This document shows, one piece after another, positions 12,965-26,074 of a stretch of 64,000 bases of DNA. Source of the DNA: Megalonaias nervosa (Eukaryota; Mollusca; Bivalvia; Unionida; Unionidae); NCBI GenBank assembly GCA_016617855.1, contig JAECUM010001807.1:31781-95780 (forward strand). Direction: 5' to 3'. The notes beneath the pieces were generated by a model that did not search any database, was not told where the DNA came from, and saw nothing but the letters and a program-made list of their open reading frames with translations. Each line of letters begins with the position of its first letter. The first letter of the stretch is position 1. The position numbers and the translations under genes were made by a program.

Positions 12965-15192
12965 CTGAAATAGATGCAAGTAATCAATACAAGTCAGATA
13001 GAACTTAAATTGTGTACCAACTAATTCCTGAGGAAATGAAAATGGACCATTTACTCAAGACTCAGGAGTAAAATAATGTTATGTATATTTAATCTGCTTT
13101 GTTTGCTTGTTAGTTTTATTTTAATTTTTTTAATTTCATTACATGCTATTGTAATGTATTATTGTATATTGGACTTGACCTTGTCCAAAATTGAGTTCAT
13201 TTCTGCTTGACCTAAATTGACTTTTTGTATTTTATTCTGTGTAAACGACTAATACATAGCTAAATTATTCTCTATGTGTACAGCAGTAAATATGTTTATT
13301 TGGGTCTAGGTCTTGGAATTTCCTTAATGTATTTTACATAATCCAGGTTATGCTTTTTATTTTGTTGTTGTTGTTGTTACTGTAGGGTTTTTAACACCAT
13401 TTTTCAGCACAAGATAGGCTATGCATGGCGGTGAGTGTAACTGGTGGAGGAAGAACCCTGGAAAACCCCGTGAAGAACCACCGACCCACAAGAAGCTACT
13501 GGCAGGCTTTCTCACGTACCCACATTAGCCGAGCCTGAGACTTGAACTCAAGCAGATAGAGGTGAGATGGAAGTGATCTGTAATGGTGAGTGCTTTAGAC
13601 CACTCAGGGCCCGTTTTATTTTGTAAACATCTGGATCATTCTAGGTTATTTTCCATTAGGTAATAGTTTTTTTGTTAGAAAATGCTAATTGTGACCTGAG
13701 GTCAAGTAGAGAACTATATAATCTTGTAACTGAGAGGATTTTTTCAGTTGTGCTTTAAGCCTAGCACTTTTAAACCATATTATATGTTGTGTCCAACATT
13801 TCATTTTTGGGTTGGAAAATGAATATCTTCAAATTATTTAATTCAAGTGATTATTTTCTCTGGAAATACAAGAATGCTCTGATAAAATTCTTGGATAGAG
13901 ACATTCACTGGAATTTACAATGAATTCAAACCTGGAATTATATTACTGTGATTCAATAAAAGACTGTTGACACATTTACACTCTCTAAGCTACCAAAGAC
14001 ACATCATCACCTTCAGTTTTTGGATTTATTCTGGACTTCTACTGAATTTTATTCAGGACTTTTAAATTATTATGACTCATGTCTGTCATTCTTGGATTAT
14101 TTTGAGATTTAATTCGCAATACAGTACATTATTTTTTCTCATTTTCACTTTGTATTCTAGAGAAATAGATTATTTGTTGAAATTTACAAAGCTTGTTGCT
14201 TTTCACTCTTTTCTGTTACTTATTTTAAGACCACAGACTCATAACAATGACAACAAAAAAACAACAAAAAACAGTGAAACTTATGTGAAAATGATTATTC
14301 TCAATAGGCTGTTCTGAGTGGCCAGCTGCTCTGTATAATGTGAATTTGTGTACTTTTGTGATCATCATGGTTTGCAAAAAAAGAAGACATTTTTGGCAGG
14401 ACTTAAATTAGAGGATATTCATCAGATGGGAAAGGGGCAATCTTAACATCCTCTGCCATTTGCATCACATACTAGAAAATATTTTTGATGTAAATGGTGG
14501 CCATCTTGAACTGCCATCAATCACATGGTTGTTATTACGTAATAACTTCACTGATGTAATAATGATTTGATGAGGTGTCATCATTTTCTAAGAATCAAAG
14601 TTATTTTCATTCAAACAAAAAGAAATGAGATTTTATAACTGAGGAAAGGAGATCACATCATCTTCAGAGATGGGTCTTTAATTTCAAGGCTGTGAACCAT
14701 GGTATCTATTACAACAGGCATCCCACAAACAATGGCAAATTCAAAATATGTATCAAAATCTAATGAAATTTTTATTTCTTTTTTCAAATTTATATTAATG
14801 TCTTATGTATATAAAATTATTAGTAATTTATTAGTGATATGATGGAATATACGCTGAAATAATTTTGACATACCGAGATTTTAATTTTCGAGGGTATCAA
14901 ATTCTATGCATTTGTAACCAAAACATTTTCTCTGCTATTTTATTGTAACGACTGGGGTTATGGGTTCATTTGTTCCCTCTGAAGGATAATTATTTACTGG
15001 GTTTCTAATGACATTTGAGCAGCCATAAATTTTACAAAAACTGGTATTCCAGGAATAAGAGTAAATTCAGTATTTCAATCATAACTTCTTATGTGATTAA
15101 TTTTTAAGACAAGACTGCTAACTCATGTTCTATGAAATGCATTACAGATTATAAAAGGTTCTTATTCATAGATATTAATTATTTATTTTTAC
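12965..15192. other. CEP152 intron (2.2 kb)
   Basis: It contains one full minus-oriented SINE (13362-13613). The rest (13.7-15.19 kb) is AT-rich with no recognisable gene or repeat. Confidence 0.7.
13362..13613 (-). mobile_element. tRNA-derived SINE, full, minus
   Basis: It has the same head, body and (AAC)n tail. It is flanked by a 10 bp target duplication ttttattttg (13355-13364 and 13614-13623). Confidence 0.85.
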
Positions 15193-15321
15193 CTAAGTTT
15201 ACTACATTCATTTTCATATCTGTTGATGATCCTTGATCTCTCAACATCAAACTCTAGGGTCAACTCTTGACGAAGCTGCTCTCGTGATGTCTCACTAACC
15301 TGTTCACATGCTCTCTGCACT
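15193..15321 (-). CDS. CEP152: CEP152 exon, coiled coil (residues 909-951)
   Basis: Acceptor tttttcag|AGTGCAG, donor AAACTTAG|gtaaaa. It is phase 2 in and out. It encodes RVQRACEQVSETSREQLRQE, then LEFDVERSRIINRYENEC. The heptad pattern and the tyrosine before the boundary fit the FEAYERTH region of vertebrate CEP152. Confidence 0.91.
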
Positions 15322-16853
15322 CTGAAAAAAATAAGCAAAGAACAAATGAATCAACACTTAGACCACTGCATAAACTATTTGCTCTTTCTAATGAACTATA
15401 TCTATATAACATTATCTAAGGTCACAGACCATTCAGGGTGGAACAGTCTCAATTCAAAACAGATTCTGGCAGTTACATTCCAATTTAAGCACATTTTTAT
15501 GTTGGCAGGTAAGGGGAGGAAACATCATGATTTCATGCATTTATACTCTTCTAATGGCAAACCTGAATGAACATTCCTTTGATTCTTATGTATTTTACCT
15601 CCCGCAGCATCTTGAACTGCATAAAGGGACATAACTAAAGGGACATTACTCATACATGTATATCTCTTATCCAGAGCAGCTGAGAAGGAAAAGAACATTA
15701 GTCAAAACAAAAACTGATTTACCTCCTTTTGCCATAACATATTGCTATCTTTATCACAGAAATAATTTTGTAATAAAAAACATGTAACTTTAATTTAAGT
15801 CCATGGCTTGATACCACAGACTGAGAAAAAAGACCCTTCACCAATGTGATGTATTAGTGTGACAACATTGTCAACCCTAGTCTAATATAATATATTAAGT
15901 AAAAGTTGCTGAAAATACATCAGTCATGATATTGAGTTACAATATATAATTCTGGAAAGCAGACTTAATTATTTCTGAATATTAACTACTCAAGAAATGT
16001 TAATAAAGAAAACCTTGACATGAGTACATTTGTGCAGGTTACATTGGATATAAACATGTTTAATTAACAGTCAGACACAAGTGACTGATTAAATGATTAA
16101 TAGATAGATTGATAGTTTGATTGATAAAACTGAAAAAAAGAACATATCTCTTGGTGGAAGGCTAGGTGGAGGGTATGATAAACCATGTTTGAAGGAAATT
16201 TAATTGAATGGACATTTTACCCAGTTGTATACCTCAAGACTTTTAAGTGACCTAAATTGGTAGCCACAAACAAGGTAACTAAAAAGAGCAAAATCTTTAT
16301 CCAGAATATTTGAATTGTTATCCATGACCAAACTCATGTTCTATTTACAAGTTTAGACCCCCCAAAAAAAAATATGCAATAGAAACAGGCTCAAATATTT
16401 GTTTAAATTATAGGTTAGGAGGAAGGTCTGAAAGACATAAAATTATGCCTAGCCTTTGTAGTGGAGAAAATTTATAAAAAATTTTAAACAATCTGAGTAG
16501 CCATTTCATGATCAGCTGATTACAAGCTAAATTACAGTTTAATTATCCTGCTGATCAACTTTTAAATTTCTGTAACATTTTGTGTTATAATGTTGCATTG
16601 GCTTAGCCTTGTGCTCTTAATTTTGAGCTGACTACTTCAGTAGAGAACAAGACAGATGCTGAACACAAAGTATCCGAAGCCCCCTATGAAATAAAGCAGG
16701 AATTCTTTCTTTCTGACTAAACACTCCATACATCTAACTTAAAATACTGATATAGAGTGAAAGTATTTAAGACATAAAGATCATATATATCTAATGTACA
16801 AGTATACAGACATCTACAACAATGGACTGTGCCTGGCATTGATAAGAATGAAA

Positions 16854-18330
16854 TCATGTAGCACATTTAAAGAGTAATTTGTTCCAGCTACTTATAATAT
16901 GAGAATTTAAATGAATGTCATAGTTCCACAGAGATTTCAACATACAGTTCTTAATATTACATATTCTTGTCATCATTGAGAACATGTACTTTTTCATTAT
17001 TTCAACAAAACTGAATAAGTTATAATTTACAAACATGTTGGAGGCATGGTTCCATCTTAGAAGGTTTAACAGAAAACAAATTATTATTGTAACTAATAAT
17101 ACGGGTTTTTTCATACATTCAAAAAAGTTTGTCCACAAAGGAGCACAATACACTGTGCAGTAATAAGATTTGAATAATCTAATTTTGATATTCAATGAAC
17201 AATTCTTAAATTTACATAGAAACATGTTTCTTTGAGAACACACAGATCGGTAATGTCTCATCATATCTTCATCATCTATCCGATTAGATTTTAAGATATG
17301 GCCCAAATACGTACAACTGTTGACATTCGTAAGAGCATGGCCATTAATGATATACAGGGAAGAAGATGGTAATTTGAAAGAAGCTGACTGAAAGACGATG
17401 CACACAGATTTTTGTGTATTATAGATGATATCAAACGCTAATGCGTATTGTTCACATATCTTTAATAATTTCCTTAAATCTGTGATAGACAGACTTATCA
17501 ATGACAAATCATCACAAAACTAAAATTATTAAGAAATGACATATTTGTTGGCAGATGTATCCCCACGTGACACTGACCCAGTTTACAATTTAACTTGTCT
17601 ATGTATATATTAAATAACAATGTGGAAATAACACCACCTTTCCTCACCCCACTGGTTACATGGAAAGGGCCGGATATTTACACTTCCCCAGCACACATAG
17701 TATAACTGTTTGCCATACCAGTTAACTAAAGTTTGAACTATGTAGATGGGTATTTGAATATCAAGCAATTTCTAAAGAGTGTCCAATGACTTACCCTATC
17801 AAATGCCTTACTAGTATCTAAAAAGCATGCAAACACTAGGCTGCCATGTTCTACATAATAGCTGACAGTTTCCTTAAAGGCACAGAGGCATAAATCTGTT
17901 GAATGCTGCTTTTTGAAACCAAACTAATTATCGGACATTGTGACTTAACATCTGTGTAGTATGATGCATTCAAATATTTTTGAAATAATTGCCATAAGAG
18001 CTATAGTTCTATAGTTATTCTTGTCTGTCACATTACCAATCTTGCTTTTCAGTAGCGGTAAAATTGTGACTTTTGTGAAATCATCTGGAACAAAGTTATG
18101 CACAAACACACAATCAAATAAAATCATCTAAAGGGCAGGTAATCTGGTATCTGAAAATTTAAAATGTTCCACATATAAAAAATCTGATCCTGGACATTTA
18201 TCTCCTCTTTGTCTTGCTATTGCACGTTGAATCTCAGATAGTGTAATTACTTTAATACAAGCTGAAGGGGTATTCAATGCTGAAAGAACACTACTTATTC
18301 GATTTGTTTTTAACACTGTTGAGTAAGCTG
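16854..18330 (-). pseudogene. Dead non-LTR retrotransposon reverse transcriptase (CR1-like?)
   Basis: Three minus-strand pieces appear in order. The first (18316-17945) has KVTILPLLKSKIGNVTDKNN followed by YRTIALMAIISKIFE, the N-terminal RT block. The second (about 17680-17570) has VTSGVRKGGVISTLLFNIYI, the RT block before the active site. The third (17519-16854) has FCDDLSL, the catalytic YADD-type box, followed by TYLGHILKSNRIDDED and then FKSYYCTVYCAPLW. Frameshifts and stops separate the pieces, and no endonuclease domain is seen upstream. The post-DD pattern resembles CR1-like LINEs; clade assignment is tentative. The FCDD box keeps both aspartates. Confidence 0.85.
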
Positions 18331-18535
18331 ACTATTGACCCAATCACTTTCACAGAAGGACATAAAACAGAAGAAATAATTTTATTTTTTTTGGACTGGT
18401 ATACAGAGTTTCTATCAGTAGTTGGGATGCATGGAAGGTACTTTTAATGTGGATTAGTCACCTACAGATGCAATTTAGAATTTTGAATCATTTTATTATT
18501 AACTCTTTGAATAATCAGATTATACTGGCATATTA

Positions 18536-18973
18536 CAGGTAAAACCCGTTATAACAAGATTCGTTATAACATGATTCTGCTTATAACGTGATGGCAGAAT
18601 GGTTCCCATTTTTTAATTTAAGGTGACCTCTCTTTTTAACATCCTAAATACATGCTCTTGGAAAAGCCAATTATTTGTATCCCTAGCAAATTTTTAATCC
18701 CAGCACTGCATTTAATGTTGCCTTAACTTCGCCTTGCACCGTTTCCATCATATTGGCATGCATGCAATTCAGAACTGAAGTATATTTGATGTCTGATGAA
18801 ACCCGGTGAACAAAACAATATATGATCAAGACATTAGTTAAAACTGATGACATTGAAATTTCAATGCACATTTTCTATGGGGAAGTTTTTTGACAAATTT
18901 GTTAATGTGATCCCACGTATATCTCAATGCTATTCTTTGACCCGGAGCATCGCATTATAACGGGTTTTACCTG
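18536..18973. mobile_element. 438 bp TIR MITE, pogo/Tigger-like
   Basis: Left end caggtaaaacccgttataac and right end ttataacgggttttacctg are inverted repeats flanked by TA (18534-18535, 18974-18975). It is too short for a transposase. Confidence 0.88.
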
Positions 18974-19074
18974 TATTTTTTAAAAAAATGCCTTACCTGT
19001 CTATCATATATGATTACATGAAACAGCCCTCATTCATTAATTTGATTTATACATTAAGATACTTTGTGTCACTA

Positions 19075-19845
19075 GTGTATGCCAGTAAAATCCTCATAAT
19101 ACATCACCATCATGACCCAAGTGCATGCCAACAAGGTCCCTATAATCCCTTATCACTGTGACCCCTAGAATATGTAACATGGTTCCCATAATATATCACC
19201 ATCATGACTCAAGTGCATGCCAACAAGGCCCCTATAATCCCTTATCACTGTGACCCTAGAGTATGTAACATGGTTCCCATAATACATCACCATCATGACT
19301 CAAGTGCATGCCAACAAGGTTCTTATAATCTCTTATCACTGTGACCCTAGAGTATGTAACATGATTCCCATAATACATCACCATCAGGACTCAAGTGCAT
19401 GCCAACAAGGTCCCTATAATCCCTCATCACCATTGAGTACTAGAGTATGCCAACATGGTTCCCACAATTCTTGACCATCATGACCCTACTGTATACCAAC
19501 AAGGTCCCCATAATAATTCACCATCATGACACAGTGTATGATACAAAGGTCCCCATAATACTTCACCATCATAACACTAGTGTATGCCAACAAGGTCCCC
19601 ATAATATTTTACCATCATGATGCAAGTGTATGCCAACAAGGTCCCCATAATCCACTGCCATCAAGACCCTATTGTATACCAACAAGGTCCCCATAATAAT
19701 TCAACATCTTGACACTAGTGTGTGGCAACAAGGTCCCCATAATACTTCACCATCATGACACTAATTTATGGCAATCAGGTCCCCATAATAATTCATCATC
19801 ATAACACTAGTGTGTGGCAACAAGATCCCCATAATACTTCAGCAG
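19075..19845. repeat. Minisatellite, 47 bp units, partly in about 90 bp dimers
   Basis: The unit contains 'caccatcatgac' and 'atgccaacaaggtcccc'. The left half alternates two unit types (one with 'cccttatcactgtgaccct'); the right half is a simple monomer array. Confidence 0.9.
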
Positions 19846-21324
19846 AAACTGAGATATTTAATTATATGATGTACATTGTTTTCAGTTTCAGTAATTCTAT
19901 AAATTAAACAAAATCTTAATTAACTGACTAAAGCACTAGTGAAAGTAATTACAAAGACATATAGCCTAGAAAAATCTCACTCACTACAAAAAAAAAATAA
20001 AAAAATAAAAATATATTTAAAAATAAAAGAAAAGAAACTGAATAGTATATAATGTCTATGGTAAATTATATTCATGTTAGAAATAAACATACAAGGATGC
20101 AAAACTCAAAGAATCCTCAGTGTCAGTTAATGCAGCAGACTTACTTTTATCCCATGAAAGAGAAAAAAGGCTCAGCTTATATTTTATGCAAGCAAGCTAA
20201 GGATAGTCAACAAATAAATTCCCAAATTTTTCTCCCTAGCCAGTCAATATCTACAGAACAATTTCAGTGTAAGAGTGACTAAGAACATATATTAATAATT
20301 ATGTTGTAAGGTCAGATAAATTTATGCCACAATATTTTTAATTCCGCCAGGAGACACTACAGCTAAACCACCAAATCAGAGAATTACAAATCTCACCTTC
20401 TTTCATACACAGGGTATGTGTACAGTCCAAAACAATTACTGTAAATAAGAACCCAATTGTTACCTCCAGAAGATAAAATCCTCAGTAAATAATTTATCTT
20501 TTTTCTATCTCTATTTTTCTTTCGATCTGTTATTGGTTTATTAAGTGTTTCATTAATTAGATCATTACATTACTTTGCTATATCATTTCATATAAACTGA
20601 GATCAGTGTTGAGTTAATGCAAAATCAAAGAAATTTTTTCAATAATGCATGGTTTTGACAATAACATTTCCTATTAGAGGAAAAATCTTCACAGTATTAC
20701 AGTGAATGCACTGAAATTGCCTGTCATTGCCTTTCTAAAGCCATGCACAAATTTAAGACCCACTGTCACACTAACCTAATTCTTTTTATAAACAGTTTAA
20801 TTTTGAAATCTTGCTACATATACAAGTAAGGTGTCAGTTAGATTTAGCAAAAAATAGTTTGACCACAAAGACAACAACACTGCACATAAAATGTATACAA
20901 ATTTGGGCAAGTTTATGTGCTCAAGGTTGAGAAAAGCTGACTATATGGGTGGGAAACGATCAAACTTGCTCAAGCTAGTTTATGAAACCAAAATTAAAAA
21001 ACTGGATTTGTGTTTGCAATAGTCTGAAGTCAAAAATGTCCAAGTTTACAAAGGTTCAAAAATATATTAAACTATGGAGAAATGCTTTAATGACCTGAAA
21101 ATTTGATTTTGTTGTTTGTGTATGCATCCAAAGATGCTTTTAAATTTCATTTGTCTCCATCAAGTAGCTTTTGCACAACTTTATTAACAAGCCTAAAAAG
21201 CACCCAGATGGAGGGAGAAGACCAATTCAATATGTCCCACTGGAAGCTGTGGGGATGCAGTAAATTACATAATGCAAAGTGAGCATTAAACCACTCTGCT
21301 AGCCATGAATTTTTCAAAGCTTAC

Positions 21325-21455
21325 CGTTCTATGGCCACACGTTTATCCTGATCATATTCTTTAACCATATCAGATATCTGCTTGTTCAATTCCTGGTTGA
21401 TTTCTGTTAATCTCTCCTCACTAGCTGCTACCTCCTCTAATCTTTTCTTCATCTC
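21325..21455 (-). CDS. CEP152: CEP152 exon, NQ-LN-Q--MV--YD-DK block (residues 866-908)
   Basis: Acceptor ttcaccag|GAGATG, donor GAACG|gtaagc. It enters in phase 0 and leaves in phase 2. It encodes EMKKRLEEVAASEERLTEIN and QELNKQISDMVKEYDQDKRV. This aligns with [20 protein letters not shown] in vertebrate CEP152. Confidence 0.93.
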
Positions 21456-22631
21456 CTGGTGAACGAGAAGATTCGAGAAAATGTCAGCAAAAAACCTAAA
21501 TCTAAGGCTCCAAATGGATTTGCAAAAATCCCCATGTGCTCAACTAGTTATATTAAATGCTCAGTAATGTCACAATGATGTTAAAGCACATTAAATATAC
21601 AGTATGAGACATTCAAAAGCAAGCATGATGGTGATAGGGTAGTCTAAGGAGGTGGCCATAAAAACAATTATAACAAAGCAGACAACCATCTTAAAAGTTA
21701 TTTTGGTTTTTTGTTTGCGATCTTTTTAATAGCTAACTTGTCTGAGCCAATATCTAGTTATTATGCAGGTATAACAACGTTTTTATTTTCCTAACTCTAC
21801 ACCTACAATCTATGGATCAGTTTCAACATTACAAGCAAGATAAGCTTAACTTTAATCAGCTTGTAAAAAAATTACAAGTGAATCACTGATTGCTTACAAC
21901 ATGATCCTCAGTGTTGGACACCATGGGCTGGAGACATTTTATGCCCAGTCCTCCAAATATGCACACACAAAGTTTCAAAATGACAAAGAAAACTATTACA
22001 CACTTAATGCACAAGTAGTATTTAAAAAACAGAAGACATAATCTTAGTTGCCTAGATAATTCTGCCACATTAACTTTGACATGTGCATTGTACTACCATC
22101 TTCTCCTTGGACACAAATAGTATTGCTATAAATGTTTAAGGTATTCAAGTAACCCATTAGACATTTACATGTTGGAATATCATCTTTGCCTGGAAAGTGA
22201 TGCAATTTGGAATAATTCATTTTGGATCACGCTCTCATTTGACTTTGCTGTTTACTCATTATCTAGCAATGTTTAATATAATAATTCCCATTTTTCCAAA
22301 TTATTTTCTTTCCAAACTAATAATTATTGATTAAATGCCAAAATATAAAATTGTGCATGTTTCTCACTGCAAGGATTTCATCCCTTTTGTCATTAATTTA
22401 ACCACAAAAATGCATTACACAATTGTGGCTGTCAGTGATTTTGCATCGCAACTCAGCATACTACCACAAACTCTGAATGTGATTGTCAAAAGTATTGTTT
22501 TAAAATGAAAATTAACTGCCATCTGAAAGGTTTAGCACATGTAGTGATGCTGACCATTGCTTGAGTCAACACAGATGTGGACCGATATGCACTAAAGGAA
22601 AATAGTAAGCAAATTTAAAAAAGAAAAAATT

Positions 22632-22945
22632 GCTTGATGAAAAAGCCCACCCTGAGGATGCAGTTTTAGTATTGCCTGATGAAAAGCACGCACAGAGGAT
22701 GCAAAGGAGTTTAATTTTTACCTGATAAAAAAGCCAACATGAAAAAAAACAGGAGCTTTAGTTTTTGCCTGATGAAAAAGAACGCAGAGAGGAAGCACAG
22801 GATAGTCTTGTTTATACCAGATGAAAGGGCCTGCCTTGAAGATGCACAGGAGTTTTACTTTTGCCTGATGATAAAGCCCACTGGCAGACAAACAGGAGTT
22901 CTATTCTTTGCCTGATGAAAAAGCCCACCTGAGGATGCACAGGAG
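22632..22945. repeat. Minisatellite, about 47-50 bp x 6
   Basis: The unit contains 'gcctgatgaaaaagccca' and 'gaggatgcacaggagtt'. Confidence 0.88.
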
Positions 22946-24039
22946 TCAAAATTTGGAGGACATAAGACAAACATTGCAGGAAACTTGCACCCTGTGATCA
23001 TTGTGCAATGCTGCATTCTGTAATACAAAGTTGCTAAATATGCCTGTCTACACTTCCATATCTAAGTTAAAATGATTTTGTTCCTACCAAATATATTAAT
23101 AAAATTTAAACTCGGAGCTATTTCTCTGAAATAATCTAAAACACAAATACAGCTGTTGGTGGGAGATTTTCATCAATATGAAACAATGGATGCTGATAAC
23201 TAACCTATGCACTGAGTGCTTTAGTAATCATATAAACTTGGTGTACTGGATTACATATCTCTAAAGTATTTTCACTGTTATCATGTACTATCATGTCAAT
23301 CATGCAAGGAACACCTGGAAAATGCCTGCATCACATCACTGATATTGACCAAATTCAAATGGAGTTAAATATGCTTTTATTAAATTACTTACCCAATTAA
23401 ATACATTCGAAGTACAGCCACTATGTTGAAAATTCAATCCTCCTAAATTAAATAAACATTCTAGACGACTTTAGGCTGGTTTTGGCAAAATTAAAGTCAA
23501 AATGAAAGTGCTAAATGGTCATCTGTTTGCCAAGAAAAAAGTCAGACAAAAGTGGTCTTCCCTTGCATAGAGGGCTTGGTATCAAGTCCTTTCAACTGAC
23601 AGCATTTACTGGAGTAGATATGCATGTTTATCTATGGATACACTGCAGGGAGGGCTTATGAGGGTGTGCATGTATTATGATTAAGTGAATATAATCAAAG
23701 AACCATATTTTACTCTAAAAATTGGTTTCTTCTTTAAATGTTACTTGCTTTTTTATGTGTAGCCTTTTGACTACAATTGGAGATAACTTCCTGAAAAGCC
23801 AAAGGAGGGATTTATCTATTTGTGATACTAGGGATTTTTGGGGAGAGATGTTCTGCTCATACCAATGGGAGAAAACTCTCATTTCTCTTTACAGGCATTC
23901 AAAAGTTGTGGGCCTTCAGTTGTGGATAAGGCACAGTGTTCCTCTGAATCTTCACTACTCGATCCTGGAGATCTTTGATGCCCAATTCTTCCTAACTGAG
24001 AAGTGCAGAAATCATAGTCAAGAACATAACTTGTCCTTG

Positions 24040-24716
24040 CCTGTAACATCTAATCCTTTGGAAGGATTTGTCTATCCTATACCTATTTGACTACTTGTTA
24101 CAACTTCTAGTCCTTTGGAAGGATTTGTCTATCCTATACCTATTTGACTACATGTTACAACTTTGGAAGGATTTGTCTATCCTATACATATCTGACTACA
24201 TGTTACAACTTCTAGTCCTTTGGAAGGATTTGTCTATCCTATACCTATCTGACTACATGTTACAACTTCTAGTCCTTTGGAAGGATTTGTCTATCCTATA
24301 CCTATTTGACTACATGTTACAACTTCTAATCCTCTGGAAGGATTTGTCTATCCTATACTTATTTGACTACATGTTACAACTTTTAGTCCTTTGGAAGGAT
24401 TTGTCTATCCTATACCTAAATGACTACATGTTACAACTTTTAGTCCTTTGGAAGGACTTGTCTGTCCTATACCTATTTGACTACATGTTACAACTTCTAA
24501 TCCTTTGGAAGGATTTGTCTATCCTATACCTACTTGACTACATGTTACAACTTCTAGTCCTTTGGAAGGATTTGTCTATCCTATACCTATTTGACTACAT
24601 GTTACAACTTCTAATCCTCTGGAAGGATTTGTCTATCCTATACCTATTTGACTACATGTTACAACTTTGGAAGGATTTGTCTATCCTATACCTATATGAC
24701 TACATGTTACAACTTT
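24040..24716. repeat. Minisatellite, 57 bp (with 42 bp short units) x about 12, next to a splice donor
   Basis: Unit 'tttggaaggatttgtctatc', then 'ctatacctatttgactacat', then 'gttacaacttctagtcc'. Because 57 and 42 are multiples of three, a 230-codon open frame repeating LSILYLFDYMLQLLVLWKD runs through it on the plus strand; this is an artefact of the period. The array ends 6 nt before the exon donor at 24722. Confidence 0.95.
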
Positions 24717-24722
24717 TCTTAC

Positions 24723-24848
24723 CTCCAGGTCTTCTAGCAGAATCTGTTTTTCTCTCTTAAGGTTTTCTATATCCTTCTTCAGCCTGTTCTCTATCACATT
24801 CACCTTGTCTCCTGGTCTCATACATTCCTCCAACTCTTGAATTCGTCG
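24723..24848 (-). CDS. CEP152: CEP152 exon, coiled coil (residues 824-865)
   Basis: Acceptor atattcag|CGACGA, donor CTGGAG|gtaaga. It is phase 0 on both sides and 42 codons long. It encodes RRIQELEECMRPGDKVNVIE and then a Lys/Glu coil ending ILLEDLE. The intron just after the donor runs into a 57 bp minisatellite within about 7 nt. The exon length is a multiple of three, so skipping it would be in frame. Confidence 0.9.
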
Positions 24849-25087
24849 CTGAATATAAAATATAAATTTTCAGTCCTAAAAGATTTTGCATCTTTGTGCA
24901 TAATTTTATGAATGAAGCTTACAAGGGTCATCAATTAAATATTGGCATATTTATCTCTATCATCTTACAGACTAACTGTGAATACTGAATGATATGAGTA
25001 TTGGAATGGGAAACAGCACTCTGCTTAAAAGTCAATAGGTCAAACTAGAAAAATAGATCATAGTTCACTACAAATTACTGAAAGATC

Positions 25088-25372
25088 ATCATGATGAATG
25101 TATGCTATCAACAAACAAATTCAGGATCCTGTCATGATGAATATATGCTAACAATGTAAACTCAAGATCTAGTCATGATGAATGTATGCTATCAACAGGA
25201 GTTTATGATATTGTCATGATGAATGTATGCTATCAACACAAGTTCCAGATCTTGTCATCAGGAATGTATGCTATAAACAAAAATTCAAGATCAAGTCATA
25301 AAGAATGTATGCTATCAACACAAATTCAAGATACTTTCTTGATGAATGTATGCTATCAACACAAGTACCTAA
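25088..25372. repeat. Minisatellite, 41 bp x 7
   Basis: The unit contains 'gatgaatgtatgctatcaac' and 'acaaattcaagatc'. Confidence 0.9.
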
Positions 25373-25599
25373 TCGAGTCAAGGTGCTATTTAGTGAAAAT
25401 AAGGGAATACTATAAATTCATTTCTTTTCATGGGAATCAAATTCTTTGTTTTTGCACACAAAAAAGTCAATTTGATCTGTACTTAATTTTATGGATTGTT
25501 ATAGGCATCTTATAGTTTCCCTAGAAGGAATGATTGTTCAAGTGGTATTGAAATTGTGGTCTGTAGCAACCTCGAAATCCACAAATACAGGTACCCACC

Positions 25600-25890
25600 C
25601 CCACTCCCACCCCCGAGTCCATAAATACAGGTGCCCCATACTCCATAATACCAGTACCCCAAATTCCATCAATACCAGTACACCATGGAAAATAGTGAAT
25701 TCAGTGCAGCTTTCACTGTATACTGGTACTTCATGGAAAATAGTGAATTCACAGTGCGGTCTTTCCATTACATTGTACACCAGTACCCCATCGAAAATAG
25801 TAATTTCACAGTCTAATTTTTCTGTTGCATTGTATACCTGTACCCAACGGAAAATAGCGAATTACAGTGTAGTCTTTCTATTATACTGTA
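25600..25890. repeat. Minisatellite, about 55 bp x 4, with a C-rich lead
   Basis: The unit contains 'ccagtaccccatggaaaata', 'gtgaattcacagtg' and 'tctttccat'. It is preceded by shorter 'aaatacaggtacccca' pieces. Confidence 0.85.
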
Positions 25891-26074
25891 TAATTCTTAA
25901 AATGACCCAAGGTTTAATTCAACAGTTGGTAGGAGTCACCTATTTTCTCAGCAGCATCTTGGTATGATCAAATGCCAAGTGGCTTTTTAATATCTTAATC
26001 AAAGTGAAAATATTCCATTTGTCTCAAAGTTTTTAATTATTTTTTGACACAGCTAAGCACTCTTCTTCTCTTAC

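Larger units (their letters stand above)
15322..21324. other. CEP152 intron (6.0 kb)
   Basis: It contains a dead non-LTR retrotransposon on the minus strand (16854-18330), a 438 bp TIR element (18536-18973) and a 47/90 bp minisatellite (19075-19845). The parts 15.4-16.8 and 19.9-21.3 kb show nothing I can name. Confidence 0.7.
21456..24722. other. CEP152 intron (3.3 kb)
   Basis: It contains two minisatellites: a 47-50 bp array (22632-22945) and a 57 bp array (24040-24716) that runs up to the splice donor. The remainder is AT-rich unannotated sequence. Confidence 0.7.
24849..26074. other. CEP152 intron (1.2 kb)
   Basis: Over half of the intron is tandem repeat: a 41 bp array (25088-25372) and a roughly 55 bp array (25600-25890). 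Confidence 0.7.

Noticed and set aside
24068..24760. 230-codon open frame of repeated LSILYLFDYMLQLLVLWKD
   Set aside because: It is the translation of a 57 bp minisatellite whose period is a multiple of three, and it lies antisense in a CEP152 intron. There is no gene context.
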